A DNA stretch of 64,000 nucleotides, taken from assembly GCA_016708825.1 (NCBI GenBank), contig JADJEZ010000004.1, positions 62,001 to 126,000 of the forward strand. Reading direction: 5' to 3'. Within the stretch, counting starts at the first letter, position 1, and each line of letters opens with the position of its first letter. Below are positions 35,402 through 45,316 of this stretch, one piece after another. A program made the position numbers and the translations under genes. The notes beneath the pieces were generated by a model that was not told where the DNA came from, searched no databases, and saw only the letters and a program-made list of their open reading frames with translations. The stretch is from Betaproteobacteria bacterium. Lineage in GTDB: Bacteria; Pseudomonadota; Gammaproteobacteria; Burkholderiales; Usitatibacteraceae.

Positions 35402-38400
35402 CTAGAAACGCATCAGGTACAGGATGGAATACTGGTTCACGATGTAGCTCGACGTGCCGGAATTCTCCGGGCGCAGGAGCGGGGTCGTCTGCACGCGCCG
35501 GAAGGAGAAATCGAGCGAGTCGCGCGGACCGAGCGGCCGGTTGAATCCGGAGCGTGCCGATGAGCATCCGGGCCTCGGCGCGGTAGGCGAAGTAGTCGCC
35601 CGTGTCGAAGGCGTCGTCGCGCACGAGGACCTCGGCGCTGTTCAGGTTCGCGAGCGAGCCCAGGCCCGAGGAGAAGGTGTCGCCGCGGCGATACTCGCCG
35701 GCGAGGTAGGCGGTGCCCGCGGTTCCCAGCGAATAGTCGACGTTGAACTTCGCCGCGTAGTCGCGGCCCTCGAAGACCGCGCTCTCGGCGCGGCGCCAGT
35801 TGGCCCCGACTTCTCCGAAGACGTCGATGCGGTCGGTCAGCGAGCGGCGCGCGTTCACGCCGGCGGACAGGCGGCTGCCGCTGCGCAGGCGCGATTCGTA
35901 GCCGTCGATCCAGGCGCGCGCGAAGAGCGCGTAGGTGACGGATTCGAAGTCTCCCGAGGCACGGTACTGCAGTTCGCCCTGCAGGCCGCCCGAGGTCCGG
36001 CCGAGGCCGGTGTAATCGTGGAACTTGTCCACGTTCAGGAACACGGTCGCCACGGCGCGCGCGTTCGCGTTGATGGGGAAGGTTCGGCTTGCATTGAGGC
36101 CGAAATTGAAGACCTGGTCCGTGAGTTTCTCGCCGGCGAGGCGCCCGCGCCCGACGTTGTCGTCGAAGGAGTAGCCGAGCTCGACGCCGACCGGGTCGGC
36201 GAACGGCATCCAGGACCAGGAATCGGGCCAAGCGGGAAGCCTGCCGCCGAGATCCTGCGACAGCAGGAACCGGATCGACTGCGCGGTGCCCGGGCCCGAC
36301 GAGCGCTCGCCCTGGTAGTCGAAGCCGAGCCGCAGGCCGCGCTTCCACAGGAAGTCGGCCCCGACGCCGAAGAGGAGCGAGTTGCGGCTCGACCCGGCGG
36401 GCGTGACGGAATAGACGAGGCCGCCGGCCTGGTCGGCGTAGCTGAGCGAGGCGGAGCGCCCGCTGTCCAGCTCGCGGCGATACTCCAGCCGCAGCCTCGG
36501 GGCGGCCCAGCCGAAGTCCGTCTCGTGGCGCGTCTCCAGGCGCAGGCCGGCGGCCGCCTGCGTGCTGCGCAGCGTCTGCTCGTGGAAGGTGAGCGCGTTC
36601 ACGCCCGCGCCGGATTCCGTCGACCGCTTGAGGCGATCCGAGGTGAAGTCGATCCGGCCATAGGGGGAGAAGAGGATGCCTTCACGCCGGAACTCGTAAC
36701 CCGCGGCGACCGACCCGAAGACCTGGTCGCCCTTGCGCCGGCCGGTCGCGAATTCGCCTACGGACTCGACGTATCGGTCGCTGTCGAGGTCGAGCTTGCC
36801 GAACCCGAGCACGGCATCGACGAAGGTGCTGCCGGTCGGCTGGTAACTGCCGTACCCCGCGAAGAAGCTGCCGCGCGACGTGTTCTTCGAGCCGTCCGTG
36901 CCGATGTCGGTTTCGTCGCGGCCGTAGCCCAGGCCAAGGCCGAGCACCAGCCGGTCGCTCATGCGCCGGTCGGCGCCGACGGAGAGGCCATCGGTGCTGA
37001 ATCGCAGGTCCGCGTTCTCCCCTTCGGCGCCGCGCTTGCCGAACTGGGCGAGGCCCCCCAGCCAGACGTTGGTGCCGGCCCTGAATCCCGCCGATCCCGC
37101 GCCGCCGCCGGAGTTGCCGGACAGGTCTATCGTGTGCGACGTGGCCGCGCTCACGAGGGAGCCCGCGAGAACGGTCTGCAGGAACCCGGAGGAGGCGAGC
37201 TTCGGCTGCGAAGCGCCATCGGTGAGCGATGCCCGCACGAACCCGGAGCCGGGCAACTGGCCACCGAACGCGAACAGGTCGGCCGCCGCGGCCCGGGCGC
37301 GCGCGGAAGGCTGGGCGGAAGGGGGCGCTGCCGAGGTCTTCGGGGCCGCGGGAGTTTCGGTCGCGGAGGTGGTCGGGCCTGTGCGCAGCGACTCCATCCG
37401 GCGCTGGAAGTTGGTGAGCTGCGTCCGCGAGAATCGACGGGCCGTCTGCGCCTGGGCGTCGACTATGCCGACGACCGTCCTGTCCTGGGACGGGTCCGGC
37501 CGGCCGACCACGGTGACCGTGACGAGGCCGGGCTCGGAAGTCCCGACGTTGCCGAACGCGGCGTAGGTGAAGGAGTCGGCGCCGAAGAAGTTGTGCCGAG
37601 GCGTATAGGTGACTTTGGTGCCGTTGACGGCGATGGTGCCGTGGGCTGGCGCCTTCGGGATCGAGACGCCGGTGATGCCGGAGCCGGTGATGAACGGCCG
37701 CAGGTCCATCGTCGCCGGCGTGTTGAGGGCAACCGTCATGGAAGCCGCGGCCGCCGAGGGCTTGAAGGACGCCACGGTGAGGTTCACGGTGCCGGTCATG
37801 GAAGTGCCGCCCGCGCTCGTGGCCGTGTAGGTGAAGCTGTCCGTCCCGGAGAAGCCGACGGCGGGCGTGTAGGTGACGACGCGAGATCCGGGCGGCGGCG
37901 TGGACACCAGCCCGTTGGTCGGCAAGGAGACGATGCTCACCTGCGTGAACGTTCCCGCGACCGGGAGCGTGATCGGCGTGGCGGTTTCGAAAGGTACGGA
38001 AACCTGGAGGTCGGTCGCCGTCGGCGGCGGCGGGTTCACGGTGATGTTCACCATGCCCGGCGCCGACGTGCCGCCCGGGCCGGTGGCGGTGATGCGGAAG
38101 CTGTCGGGCCCGAAATAACCCCTTCGCGGCGTGTAGGTCAGGGACGAGGGCGTGACTTCCAGCGTGCCGTTCGCGGGCGGTGTCGAGATGGCGTAGCTGG
38201 TCACGAACCCCGAGATGATCCTGGCGAGATCGATCGTCGTCGTGGTCTCGTACGGGACGACTATGGTCACGTTGTTCGTGACCGGCGAGTCGGTGTAGTT
38301 CAGGGTGACCGTCGCCGGGGCCGAATTGCCGCCCAGGCCCGTGGCCTGGTAGGTGAAGGTGTAGCGGCCGGTCGCGCCGGGGGAGGGCGTGTAGGTCGCG

Positions 38401-40347
38401 ATGAAGCCCGCGATGGATACCGCGCCGGCCGCGGGCGGCGTGACGACCGACACGCTGGAGAACACGCCACTTACGGCGACGGAGAGGTCGATAGGCGTCG
38501 GCATCGTCGACGACACGCGCACGTTGATCGGCCCGGCCGTGGGCGGAGGCGGCGCCGAGACCGTGACGCTCACCGTCGCGGAGCCCGAGGTGCCGCCGGC
38601 GTTGGTGGCGGTGTAGGTGAAACTCGCGGGGCCCACGTAACCGGCCGTGGGCGTGAAGGAAACGGTGGTCGGGCCGGTGGCGACGACCGCGCCGTTGACC
38701 GGGCCGGAAGGCGTGACGGAGAGAACCGTTGCGCCAGGCGGGCCGATGAGGGCCGCGAGGTCGATGGTCGTGGCAACGACCGGGCTGCCGCCGTTGAACG
38801 GCACGGTCACCGCGGTGGCGGAAACGGTGGGGGGCGGGGGATTGACCGTGACCGTGACCGTGGCCGGGACCGCGGAGGTTCCGCCCGCGCTCGTGGCGGT
38901 GTAGTCGAAGGAAGCCGTGCCGAAGAACCCGGGCGTCGGCGTGAAGGTGATCGTGGTGGGCCCGGTGGCGACCGCCGCCCCGTTCACGGGCGCGGATGGC
39001 GTGACCGAGGTCACCGGCTGGCTCGAGGCGATGAACGCAGCGAGGTTCACCGGGATCGCCGTGTTGAAGGCCGTGGTGACGCTCGTGGGGCTCACGACCG
39101 GGGCCGCAGCCACCTCGAGGAACGCGGTCGCGGTGTTGGACGTCCCGCCGGGGCCGTCCTTGGTGAAGGTGAAGGTCGTGGGGCCGGTGAATCCCCCGCC
39201 CGGCGTTAAGGTCACCACGTTGCCCGCGACGGAGGTGCTGCCCGAGCCCGGCGCCGTCGGTTGCGAGGCCACGAGGTCGTAGGTGCCCGCGGGGTTGGAG
39301 GCCACCACGCCCGAGATGTTCGCGGTGAGGTTGATCACCGCGGGAATGCCCGCGGGCACCACCACGGGCACGCCTGCGGAACCGCGGTTCGACACCACCG
39401 GCGCCGGCGGCGGGTTCACGTTGATCGTGAGCGTGCGCGTCACCGAACCCGTGCCGCAGGGACCGGTCACGGAATAGCTCACCGTGGGGGAGGGCGCATA
39501 CGTCGTGGCGCTCGACGCGTAGGTGAGCGTATCCGGCCCCGTCGAGGCCCGTGTGCCGACGTTCGGGTTGAGCGTCCCGAGCGTCACGAAGGTGCCGGTG
39601 GCAGCGGGCGTGCCGCTGATGGCCCCGATCGTGCTCAGGTCGATGGTCTGCGCGGCGGTGTTGTAACTGAGGGTGACCGCGTCATTGATCGCCGTTGGGT
39701 CGGCGGGAGGCGTCACCGTGATCGTGATGACCCGGTTGGCCGTCTGCGGCGTGATGCCGCCTTGCGCCGGGCCGGTGCCGAAGGCATTGACGGTGCGCGT
39801 GGTGCAGTTGCCTCCGGCGCCACCCGGGTGGTTGAAGGTCATGGTCGTCCCGGCGAACGACACGCCGGTCACGCCGGGCGAATGGGACACCGAAGTGATG
39901 ATGCCGCTCAAGGTGATGTTGGGCATGACGGCAGTGCGGACGCCGCCAAAAGGAACGGCGGTGGTCGCCGCGTTCCAGGCCGTGTAATTGACGGTCGGGG
40001 TGTCCGTGGGCGTCGGGGCGAGACTGGCGAGGTCGGCGATTTCCGCAGCGACGTTTGCCGGGGAGTTGAACCCCATGCCGTTGACGAACGAGGCGGCGTA
40101 GACGACGGACGAGGCATTGGCCGCGTTGAAACGCACTTTGAAACGGTTCCCCGACCGCGTTGTGGCATCCGACGACACCGCAGGACGTGGCGAAGGGGCC
40201 GGCGAGGGCGACTGGCGATGCCGAAAGCAGGCCCAGTGCCGCCGCGCCGATGGCCAAGGCGACCCGGATCCGCCCGCGCGCCCGTGTCCCGCCCGTCGCG
40301 TGCGCCGGTACCGCAGCGCGTGAAGATGCACGGCCGATCGTGTTCAT
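35402..40347 (-). CDS. Giant Ig-repeat surface protein with autotransporter-type and second C-terminal beta-barrel (frameshifted)
   Basis: About 1650 aa. Signal peptide (RVALAIGAAALGLLSASPVALA), then a short N-terminal region with CGVVGCHN. Eight Ig/cadherin-like repeats of 85-105 aa follow, recognisable by TYTP..GF.G.DSFTYTAT..GGTS and separated by NPPPP linkers. Next come the linker ARRFSRTQLTNFQRR and an autotransporter-like barrel (LVLGLGLGYGRDETDIG; GSFFAGYGSYQP). A further 250 aa look like a second barrel (GVELGYSFDDNVGRG) ending in YLMRF with the C-terminal Phe used for outer-membrane insertion. Frame breaks at 40149-40152 (one G too many) and near 35556. Function unknown; adhesin or scaffold is plausible. 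Confidence 0.75.
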
Positions 40348-40522
40348 CGCACCCCCCCAGGGGCTTGTTGTTGCTTGTTTTCGTGCCCGCGGTTATTCCC
40401 GCGGTGCCGGATGCTGCAAACACGGCGTTCTTCCCCGCCTGCCGTGTGGGTGATCTCGGTGACGGAAACCGTTCTACAGGATGTCGGGGGGCGGCGACAA
40501 GGCCGGCCGTCGCTGGCCGCCC
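40348..40522 (-). promoter_or_regulatory. Leader region of the giant surface-protein gene with two hairpins
   Basis: This 175-base gap is among the longest in the window. It contains the inverted repeat ACACGGC/GCCGTGT (40420-40447) and the hairpin CCGCGG-TTATTC-CCGCGG (40387-40404), both in the putative 5' leader of the minus-strand gene. A run of seven C occurs at 40351-40357. I do not recognise a known riboswitch, and the hairpins could be an attenuator or merely GC-rich chance pairing. The far end serves as the 3' region of the thioesterase gene. Confidence 0.35.
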
Positions 40523-40999
40523 CTAGCCGCGCTTCGCCCGGGGGATGACCAGGCAGGTGCTCTGGCCCGTGGCGAGGAGTTTCCCCGCGCCGTCGGTGAG
40601 CTTCGATTCGGTGAGGATCACCCTGCGCCCGGCACTCAGCACCCGGCCCTCGGCCACGACCTCTCCGGTTTCCGCGGTCAGCGCGCGCACGTAGTTGATC
40701 TTGAGGTCGAGGGTCGTGAACAGGTGGTGCTCGTCGAGCGACGAGAGGGCGGCGAGCGCCATGGCGCTGTCCAGGACGGCGGCGGCCCAGCCCCCGTGCA
40801 CCGTGCCGATGAGGTTGTAGGAGCGCCGGTCAGGCGTCCCCGCGAAGACGATGCGACCCGATTCCACCTCCACGGGACGGAAACCCAGGGTGTCGCCTAT
40901 GGGCACCGAGGCGATTTCGCCCGCCACGATCCGCCGCAGGTAGTCGAGCCCCGTGCCCTCGTGCTCGCCGGCGGGCAGGAAAGGCCTTTCCCCGGTCAC
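40523..40999 (-). CDS. PaaI-type hotdog-fold thioesterase
   Basis: 158-aa acyl-CoA thioesterase-like protein. The hotdog signature is GTVHGGWAAAVLDSAMALAALS (about residues 70-90), preceded by NLIG and followed by TLDLKINYVRAL. Substrate is unknown; the family hydrolyses aromatic or aliphatic acyl-CoAs. GTG at 40999 overlaps the moeA stop (GTGTGA), so it is translationally coupled to the molybdenum-cofactor cluster despite no obvious functional link. Confidence 0.85.
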   Translation of the reverse strand: MTGERPFLPAGEHEGTGLDYLRRIVAGEIASVPIGDTLGFRPVEVESGRIVFAGTPDRRSYNLIGTVHGGWAAAVLDSAMALAALSSLDEHHLFTTLDLKINYVRALTAETGEVVAEGRVLSAGRRVILTESKLTDGAGKLLATGQSTCLVIPRAKRG

Positions 41000-42265
41000 A
41001 CCAGCCCTTCGAGGGACTGGACCTCGACCGTGGTGCCGGGCTCCACGTTGCCCACGGCGTCGCCGAGGATGATGAAGCAGTTGGCCTCGCTCATCGACTT
41101 GAGGATTCCCGACCCCTGCTCGCCGGTGGGCCCGCACCGTCCACGCGCCGTCGGGGCCGCGGGAGAGGATGCCGCGCTGGAACTCCGTGCGCCCCGGCGC
41201 CTTGCGCAGCTTCGCCACGCACAGCGCCGGAAAGGTGGGCGGCGGGACTACGGGATCGGCTCCCATGAGCCTCAGGAGGGCATCCCGCACGAACTGGTAG
41301 AAAGTGACCATGACGGAAACCGGATTGCCCGGCAGCCCGAAGAAATGCGCGTCGCCGAGCTTTCCGTAGGCGAGCGGCCGCCCGGGCTTCATGGCGATCT
41401 TCCAGAACACGACCTCGCCCAGCCGCGCGAGCAGCCCCTTCACGAAATCGGCTTCCCCCACCGACACGCCCCCGCTGGTGATCACCACGTCGGCGTTGGC
41501 GGCCGCCTCGCGAAAGGCGCGCTCGAGCAGGGCCGGGTCGTCCGTCACCACACCCATGTCGAGCACCTCGCAGCCCAGGCGCTCGAGCATGCCGTGGATC
41601 GTGTAGCGGTTGGAGTCGTAGATCTCCCCCTCGGCGAGCACGGCCCCGACGGTCTTCAACTCGTCGCCCGTGGAGAAAAACGCGACGCGAAGCGGGCGGT
41701 ACACGCCGACTTCGCCGATCCCGAGCGAGGCGAGCAGCCCGATATCCGCAGGGCGGAGTATCCGGCCCTTCGCCAGTGCTGCCGAGCCGCGCTTCAGGTC
41801 CTCGCCTGCCTCGCGGACATTCTGCCCCGTGCGGTTGCCGGCGCCGAACGTGATCCGCTTGCCGTCGGCCCGGGCGCGCTCCTGCATGACGACGGTGTCG
41901 GCGCCCGCCGGGCACCACTGCGCCGTCATGATCCGCAGGCATTGTCCCGGTCCCACCGTGCCGGCGAAGGGCCGCCCGGCATAGGCCGAGCCGATCTCCT
42001 CGAGCGAAGTCTCCGTGTCGGCAGCCAGGTCCTTCCCGCGCATCGCCCACCCGTCCATCGCGGAATTGCGATGGGAGGGGACGTCCACCGGGGAGACCAC
42101 GTCTTCGGCGAGCACGCGGCCCAGCGCACTGCGGATGGGCACGCGCAGCGTCGTGGTGAGCGGCTCCAGGAAGCGGTGGATGAAGGCGCGGGCCTTTTCC
42201 ACCGGCATGGAATCCGGGTCGTAGTCGTCGGCGCAGGAAGCCTGCGCGATGGTGGCTTTGGTCAT
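40996..42265 (-). CDS. moeA: Molybdopterin molybdenumtransferase (3' frameshift)
   Basis: About 422-aa enzyme that inserts molybdate into adenylylated molybdopterin. Domain order is normal: PVDVPSHRNSAMDGWAMRG (domain III), then the MoCF domain with FFSTGDELK, YDSNRYTIHGML, TSGGVSVGEADFVK and FGLPGNPVSVMVTF. The C-terminal domain shifts frame at the GGGCCC at 41127-41132: one base fewer gives TVRATGEQGSGILKSMSEAN and ends in VEVQSLEGLV. The last codon overlaps the thioesterase start; its ATG overlaps the mobA stop. Confidence 0.9.
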
Positions 42266-42843
42266 GGCGGCTTCTCGAGTCCCGCGAGTTCGTCGCGGGT
42301 GTTGATGTTTGCGAAGGCATCGGCCTCGTCGTCGAAGGACACTTCGACGACGCGCAATGCCGCGTACCACTTGTCGATCTTGCGCTGGCCCGAGGAGAGG
42401 AAGTCGCGCAGGGACGGGTGGACGCTCCTGCGCATCAGGCAGAAGACGGGGTGGGGCTGCTCGCCCGTCTTCGCCACGGCGAGTTCTGCATCGGCCGCCT
42501 CGAGGGCGGCGCGCAGGCGGGCGACGAGATCGGCCGGCAGGAAGGGCGAATCGCACGGGACCGTGGCCACGAGGGCGCCGCGCGCGTGGGCGAGCCCGCG
42601 TTCGAAGCCTGCGAGCGGTCCCGCGAACCCCGGGATGTCGTCGGCAACGACGCGATGGCCGAATCCGGCGTAGGCGTCGGGATTGCGATTGGCGTTCACG
42701 AGGATTTCGCCGACCTGCGGCGCCAGGCGCTCGATCACGTGCTCCACGAGGGGGCGGCCGCGAAGCGGCGTGAGACCCTTGTCGACGCCGCCCATGCGGC
42801 TGCCCTGGCCGCCGGCCAGCACGAGCCCGGTGATTTCAATCAT
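42262..42843 (-). CDS. mobA: Molybdenum cofactor guanylyltransferase
   Basis: 193-aa nucleotidyltransferase that transfers GMP to Moco, giving the bis-MGD form needed by the formate dehydrogenase encoded nearby. The nucleotide-binding signature LVLAGGQGSRMGGVDKGL is at the N-terminus, with ATVPCDSPFLP (metal-binding Asp) at mid-protein. Size equals E. coli MobA (194 aa). It is flanked by short overlaps with moeA and the GFA-family gene. Confidence 0.93.
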   Translation of the reverse strand: MIEITGLVLAGGQGSRMGGVDKGLTPLRGRPLVEHVIERLAPQVGEILVNANRNPDAYAGFGHRVVADDIPGFAGPLAGFERGLAHARGALVATVPCDSPFLPADLVARLRAALEAADAELAVAKTGEQPHPVFCLMRRSVHPSLRDFLSSGQRKIDKWYAALRVVEVSFDDEADAFANINTRDELAGLEKPP

Positions 42844-43243
42844 CGGCGAACGCGTGGAATGGCGCCCAGGCGGGACGCTCGGCGGGGAAGGAGTTCACGC
42901 CGGGTTCGCGGTCGACGGGTGTCACGAAGAGCGCCAGCGGCAGGTGGACTTCGTCGGCCCACTGGCCGTGGGAGGATTCGAAGGTGAAGCGCGTCCCGCA
43001 CACGCCGCAGAACCGGCGCACCGTGCCGCGCGAGGACTCGTAGGGCCGCAGCAGGTCCTCGCCCTTCACGAAGCGCACCTGCGCGCGCTTGAAGCCGATC
43101 CAGGTGACCACGCCGGCCGCGTGGGACGTGCGGCAGCTCCAGCAGTAGCAGTGCGCGCAGAAACGCGACGGGAAGTTCGCCTCGACCTCGACGCCGCCGC
43201 AATGGCAGCGTGCGGTGGCGGTTCCGGGAGCGTTGCTCGCCAT
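42836..43243 (-). CDS. GFA-family (glutathione-dependent formaldehyde-activating-like) protein
   Basis: 135-aa zinc-binding protein of the GFA/CENP-V fold. Zn ligands are in ARCHCGGVEVEA (CxC), HCYCWSCR (CxxC-type) and FCGVCGTRF. The original family member condenses formaldehyde with glutathione, but many relatives have other or unknown functions. It lies between fdhD and mobA in a cluster dedicated to formate dehydrogenase, so a role on the formaldehyde-to-formate side is an attractive inference only. Confidence 0.8.
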   Translation of the reverse strand: MASNAPGTATARCHCGGVEVEANFPSRFCAHCYCWSCRTSHAAGVVTWIGFKRAQVRFVKGEDLLRPYESSRGTVRRFCGVCGTRFTFESSHGQWADEVHLPLALFVTPVDREPGVNSFPAERPAWAPFHAFADD

Positions 43244-43259
43244 GGGTTCTCCGGCGCCT

Positions 43260-44087
43260 TCAGCCGCCGGCCGGGGAGGGGACCCGCACGATCCGCTCCG
43301 CGCCCGTGAAGAGCAGGTAGTGGCGATTCACGGCGCGCCCGATCATGGTGATGCCGACCTTGCCCGCGATGTCATGGCCCATCTTCGTGAGCCCGGAGCG
43401 CGACACCAGGAAGGGGATGCCCATCTGCGCCGCCTTGATCACCATCTCCGAGGTGAGCCTGCCCGTGGTGTAGAAGACCTTGTCGCCGCCGTCGACGTCC
43501 TCGAGCCACATCCAGCCGGCGATGGCGTCCACCGCATTGTGCCGCCCCACGTCCTCCACGAAGGTGAGGATCTCGCTGCCCTGTGCGAGCGCGCAACCGT
43601 GCACGGCGCCCGCCTGCTTGTAGATGGACTCGTGCAGGCGCACGTTGTTCAGGAGCGCGAAGAGCGTTTCCTCGGCAAGCCGCGCCTCGCTGGGCAGGCG
43701 AATGGATTCGATGTCCTCCATCAGGTCGCCGAAGACCGTGCCCTGGCCGCAGCCGGTGGTGGCGGTTCGCTTCTGCGTCCGCCCGTCGAGATCGACGAGC
43801 CCGTCGCGCGTGGTGACGGCCACCGCACCGACGACCCAGTCGACCTGCACCGAGACGATCTCGTCCAGGGACTTCACCAGGCGCTGGTTGCGCAGGAACC
43901 CGATGGCGAGCGCCTCCGGCGCCGCGCCGAGCGTCATCATCGTGAGTATCTCGCGCTTGTCCACGTAGAGCGTCAGGGGGTGCTCCCCGGCGATGGGCGT
44001 GGGTTTCGATTCCCCGGTCTCGTCCTGCGCATCCACGGTGTAGGTGGCGGGACGCGCCTGCCGGGAAAGTTGCGGGCGGTGGTGCAT
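43260..44087 (-). CDS. fdhD: Formate dehydrogenase sulfurtransferase FdhD
   Basis: 275-aa protein that passes sulfur from IscS to the molybdenum cofactor of formate dehydrogenase, which is essential for its activity. Family blocks are EHPLTLYVDKREILTMMTLGA, IGFLRNQ, ATTGCGQGTVF (the cysteine-loop region, one Cys here), HGCALA, VGRHNAVDAIAG and YTTGRLTSEM. It is located 39 bases downstream of moaA and opposite the fdh operon. Confidence 0.93.
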   Translation of the reverse strand: MHHRPQLSRQARPATYTVDAQDETGESKPTPIAGEHPLTLYVDKREILTMMTLGAAPEALAIGFLRNQRLVKSLDEIVSVQVDWVVGAVAVTTRDGLVDLDGRTQKRTATTGCGQGTVFGDLMEDIESIRLPSEARLAEETLFALLNNVRLHESIYKQAGAVHGCALAQGSEILTFVEDVGRHNAVDAIAGWMWLEDVDGGDKVFYTTGRLTSEMVIKAAQMGIPFLVSRSGLTKMGHDIAGKVGITMIGRAVNRHYLLFTGAERIVRVPSPAGG

Positions 44088-44126
44088 GGGTTCCTTGCGC
44101 TGCCGGCTCGTCCGTCGACCGCCGGA

Positions 44127-45212
44127 CTAGCCGCCGATGAAGGACATCTCGACCTTGCGCGAGCGCGGCGTGTCGGCGGTACGGATCTCCGAGTAGCGGT
44201 CCTCGCGGCGCTGCCACACCGCGGCGACGGCCCGGGACAGATCCTCGTCGCTGGCGCCCTTCCGGAGGATCGACTTCAGGTCGTAGCCTTCGGTTGCGAA
44301 AAGGCACGTGTAGAGGGAGCCGTCCGTGGACAGGCGCGCTCGGTTGCACGACGAGCAGAAGGCCTGCGACACGCTAGAGATGATCCCGAACTCGCCGCCT
44401 CCGTCCTTGAAGCGCCAGCGCTTGGCGACTTCGCCGAAGTGGTTCGGATTCACCGGCTCGCAGGGGAATTCCGCATTGATGCGGCGAACCACCTCGGCGC
44501 TCGGCACGACGTCGTCCATGCGCCATCCGTTGGTCGCGCCCACGTCCATGAACTCGATGAAGCGCACGATATGGCCGCTGCCCCGGAAATGGCGGGCCAT
44601 GGCGATCACCTGGTCGTCGTTGGTGCCGCGCTTGACCACCATGTTGACCTTCACGGGCGCGAGGCCTTCGGCCGCGGCCACGTCGATCGCCTCGAGCACC
44701 CGGGCGACGGGGAAGTCGGCGTCGTTCATGGCGCGAAAGGTCGCGTCATCCAGGGAATCGAGGGAAACGGTGATTCGCCGAAGCCCTGCCTCGAAGAGCG
44801 CGCGCGCCTTCTGCTTGAGGGCCGAGCCGTTGGTCGTGAGGGTGAGATCGATGTCCGGCAGGGCCTGCGAGAGCATGGCGACCAGGCCTTCGATATTGCG
44901 GCGCAGCAGCGGCTCTCCGCCGGTCAACCGGATCTTGGCGATGCCGAGTCCGTGAAAGACCCGCGCGACGCGCACGATTTCCTCGAAGCTGAGTATCTGG
45001 GCGTGGGGAAGGAACTCGTGGTTCGCGTCGAAGACGTCGCGCGGCATGCAATAGGTGCACCGGAAGTTGCAGCGGTCCGTCACCGAGATGCGAAGGTCGC
45101 GCAAGCCGCGCCCGCGCATGTCGGCGAGCGGTCCGGACGCGGGGTCGCGCAGCAGCGGCGGAATCTCGAGGCCACGGCGCAGGGGCGCGACGGGAATGAC
45201 GGGGACGGACAT
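44127..45212 (-). CDS. moaA: GTP 3',8-cyclase (molybdopterin synthesis)
   Basis: 361-aa radical-SAM enzyme that starts molybdenum-cofactor synthesis from GTP. The N-terminal cluster CNFRCTYC (CxxxCxxC) binds SAM. The C-terminal cluster CSSCNRARLSTDGSLYTC has the expected spacing, and the chain ends in FIGG, the Gly-Gly tail of MoaA. The start at 45212 (MSVPVIPV) is preferred over a 27-residue-longer open frame, whose extension has no family resemblance. First gene of the minus-strand Moco cluster. Confidence 0.93.
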   Translation of the reverse strand: MSVPVIPVAPLRRGLEIPPLLRDPASGPLADMRGRGLRDLRISVTDRCNFRCTYCMPRDVFDANHEFLPHAQILSFEEIVRVARVFHGLGIAKIRLTGGEPLLRRNIEGLVAMLSQALPDIDLTLTTNGSALKQKARALFEAGLRRITVSLDSLDDATFRAMNDADFPVARVLEAIDVAAAEGLAPVKVNMVVKRGTNDDQVIAMARHFRGSGHIVRFIEFMDVGATNGWRMDDVVPSAEVVRRINAEFPCEPVNPNHFGEVAKRWRFKDGGGEFGIISSVSQAFCSSCNRARLSTDGSLYTCLFATEGYDLKSILRKGASDEDLSRAVAAVWQRREDRYSEIRTADTPRSRKVEMSFIGG

Positions 45213-45316
45213 CGGTGGCAATGCTTCCTTTGGGGCGGCCGACCGAGAATAGCACGCGCACACCGCGAGAATCCCCACTGCGCTTGGGGTCACGCGGTTT
45301 GGGCTATAGTCCGGTG

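Noticed and set aside
37500..39700. Possible CRISPR-like or tandem DNA repeat
   Set aside because: The periodicity of about 260-300 bases is that of diverged protein Ig repeats. DNA copies are not identical and no spacers are present.
33456..40331. One uninterrupted 2291-aa minus-strand reading frame
   Set aside because: It spans two genes only because a frameshift near 35556 removes the giant protein's stop. The true barrel ends in YLMRF at 35402, and a separate lipoprotein with its own signal peptide starts at 35390.
45213..45293. N-terminal 27-residue extension of MoaA
   Set aside because: The upstream in-frame ATG gives a sequence without family similarity and would overlap the divergent promoter region.
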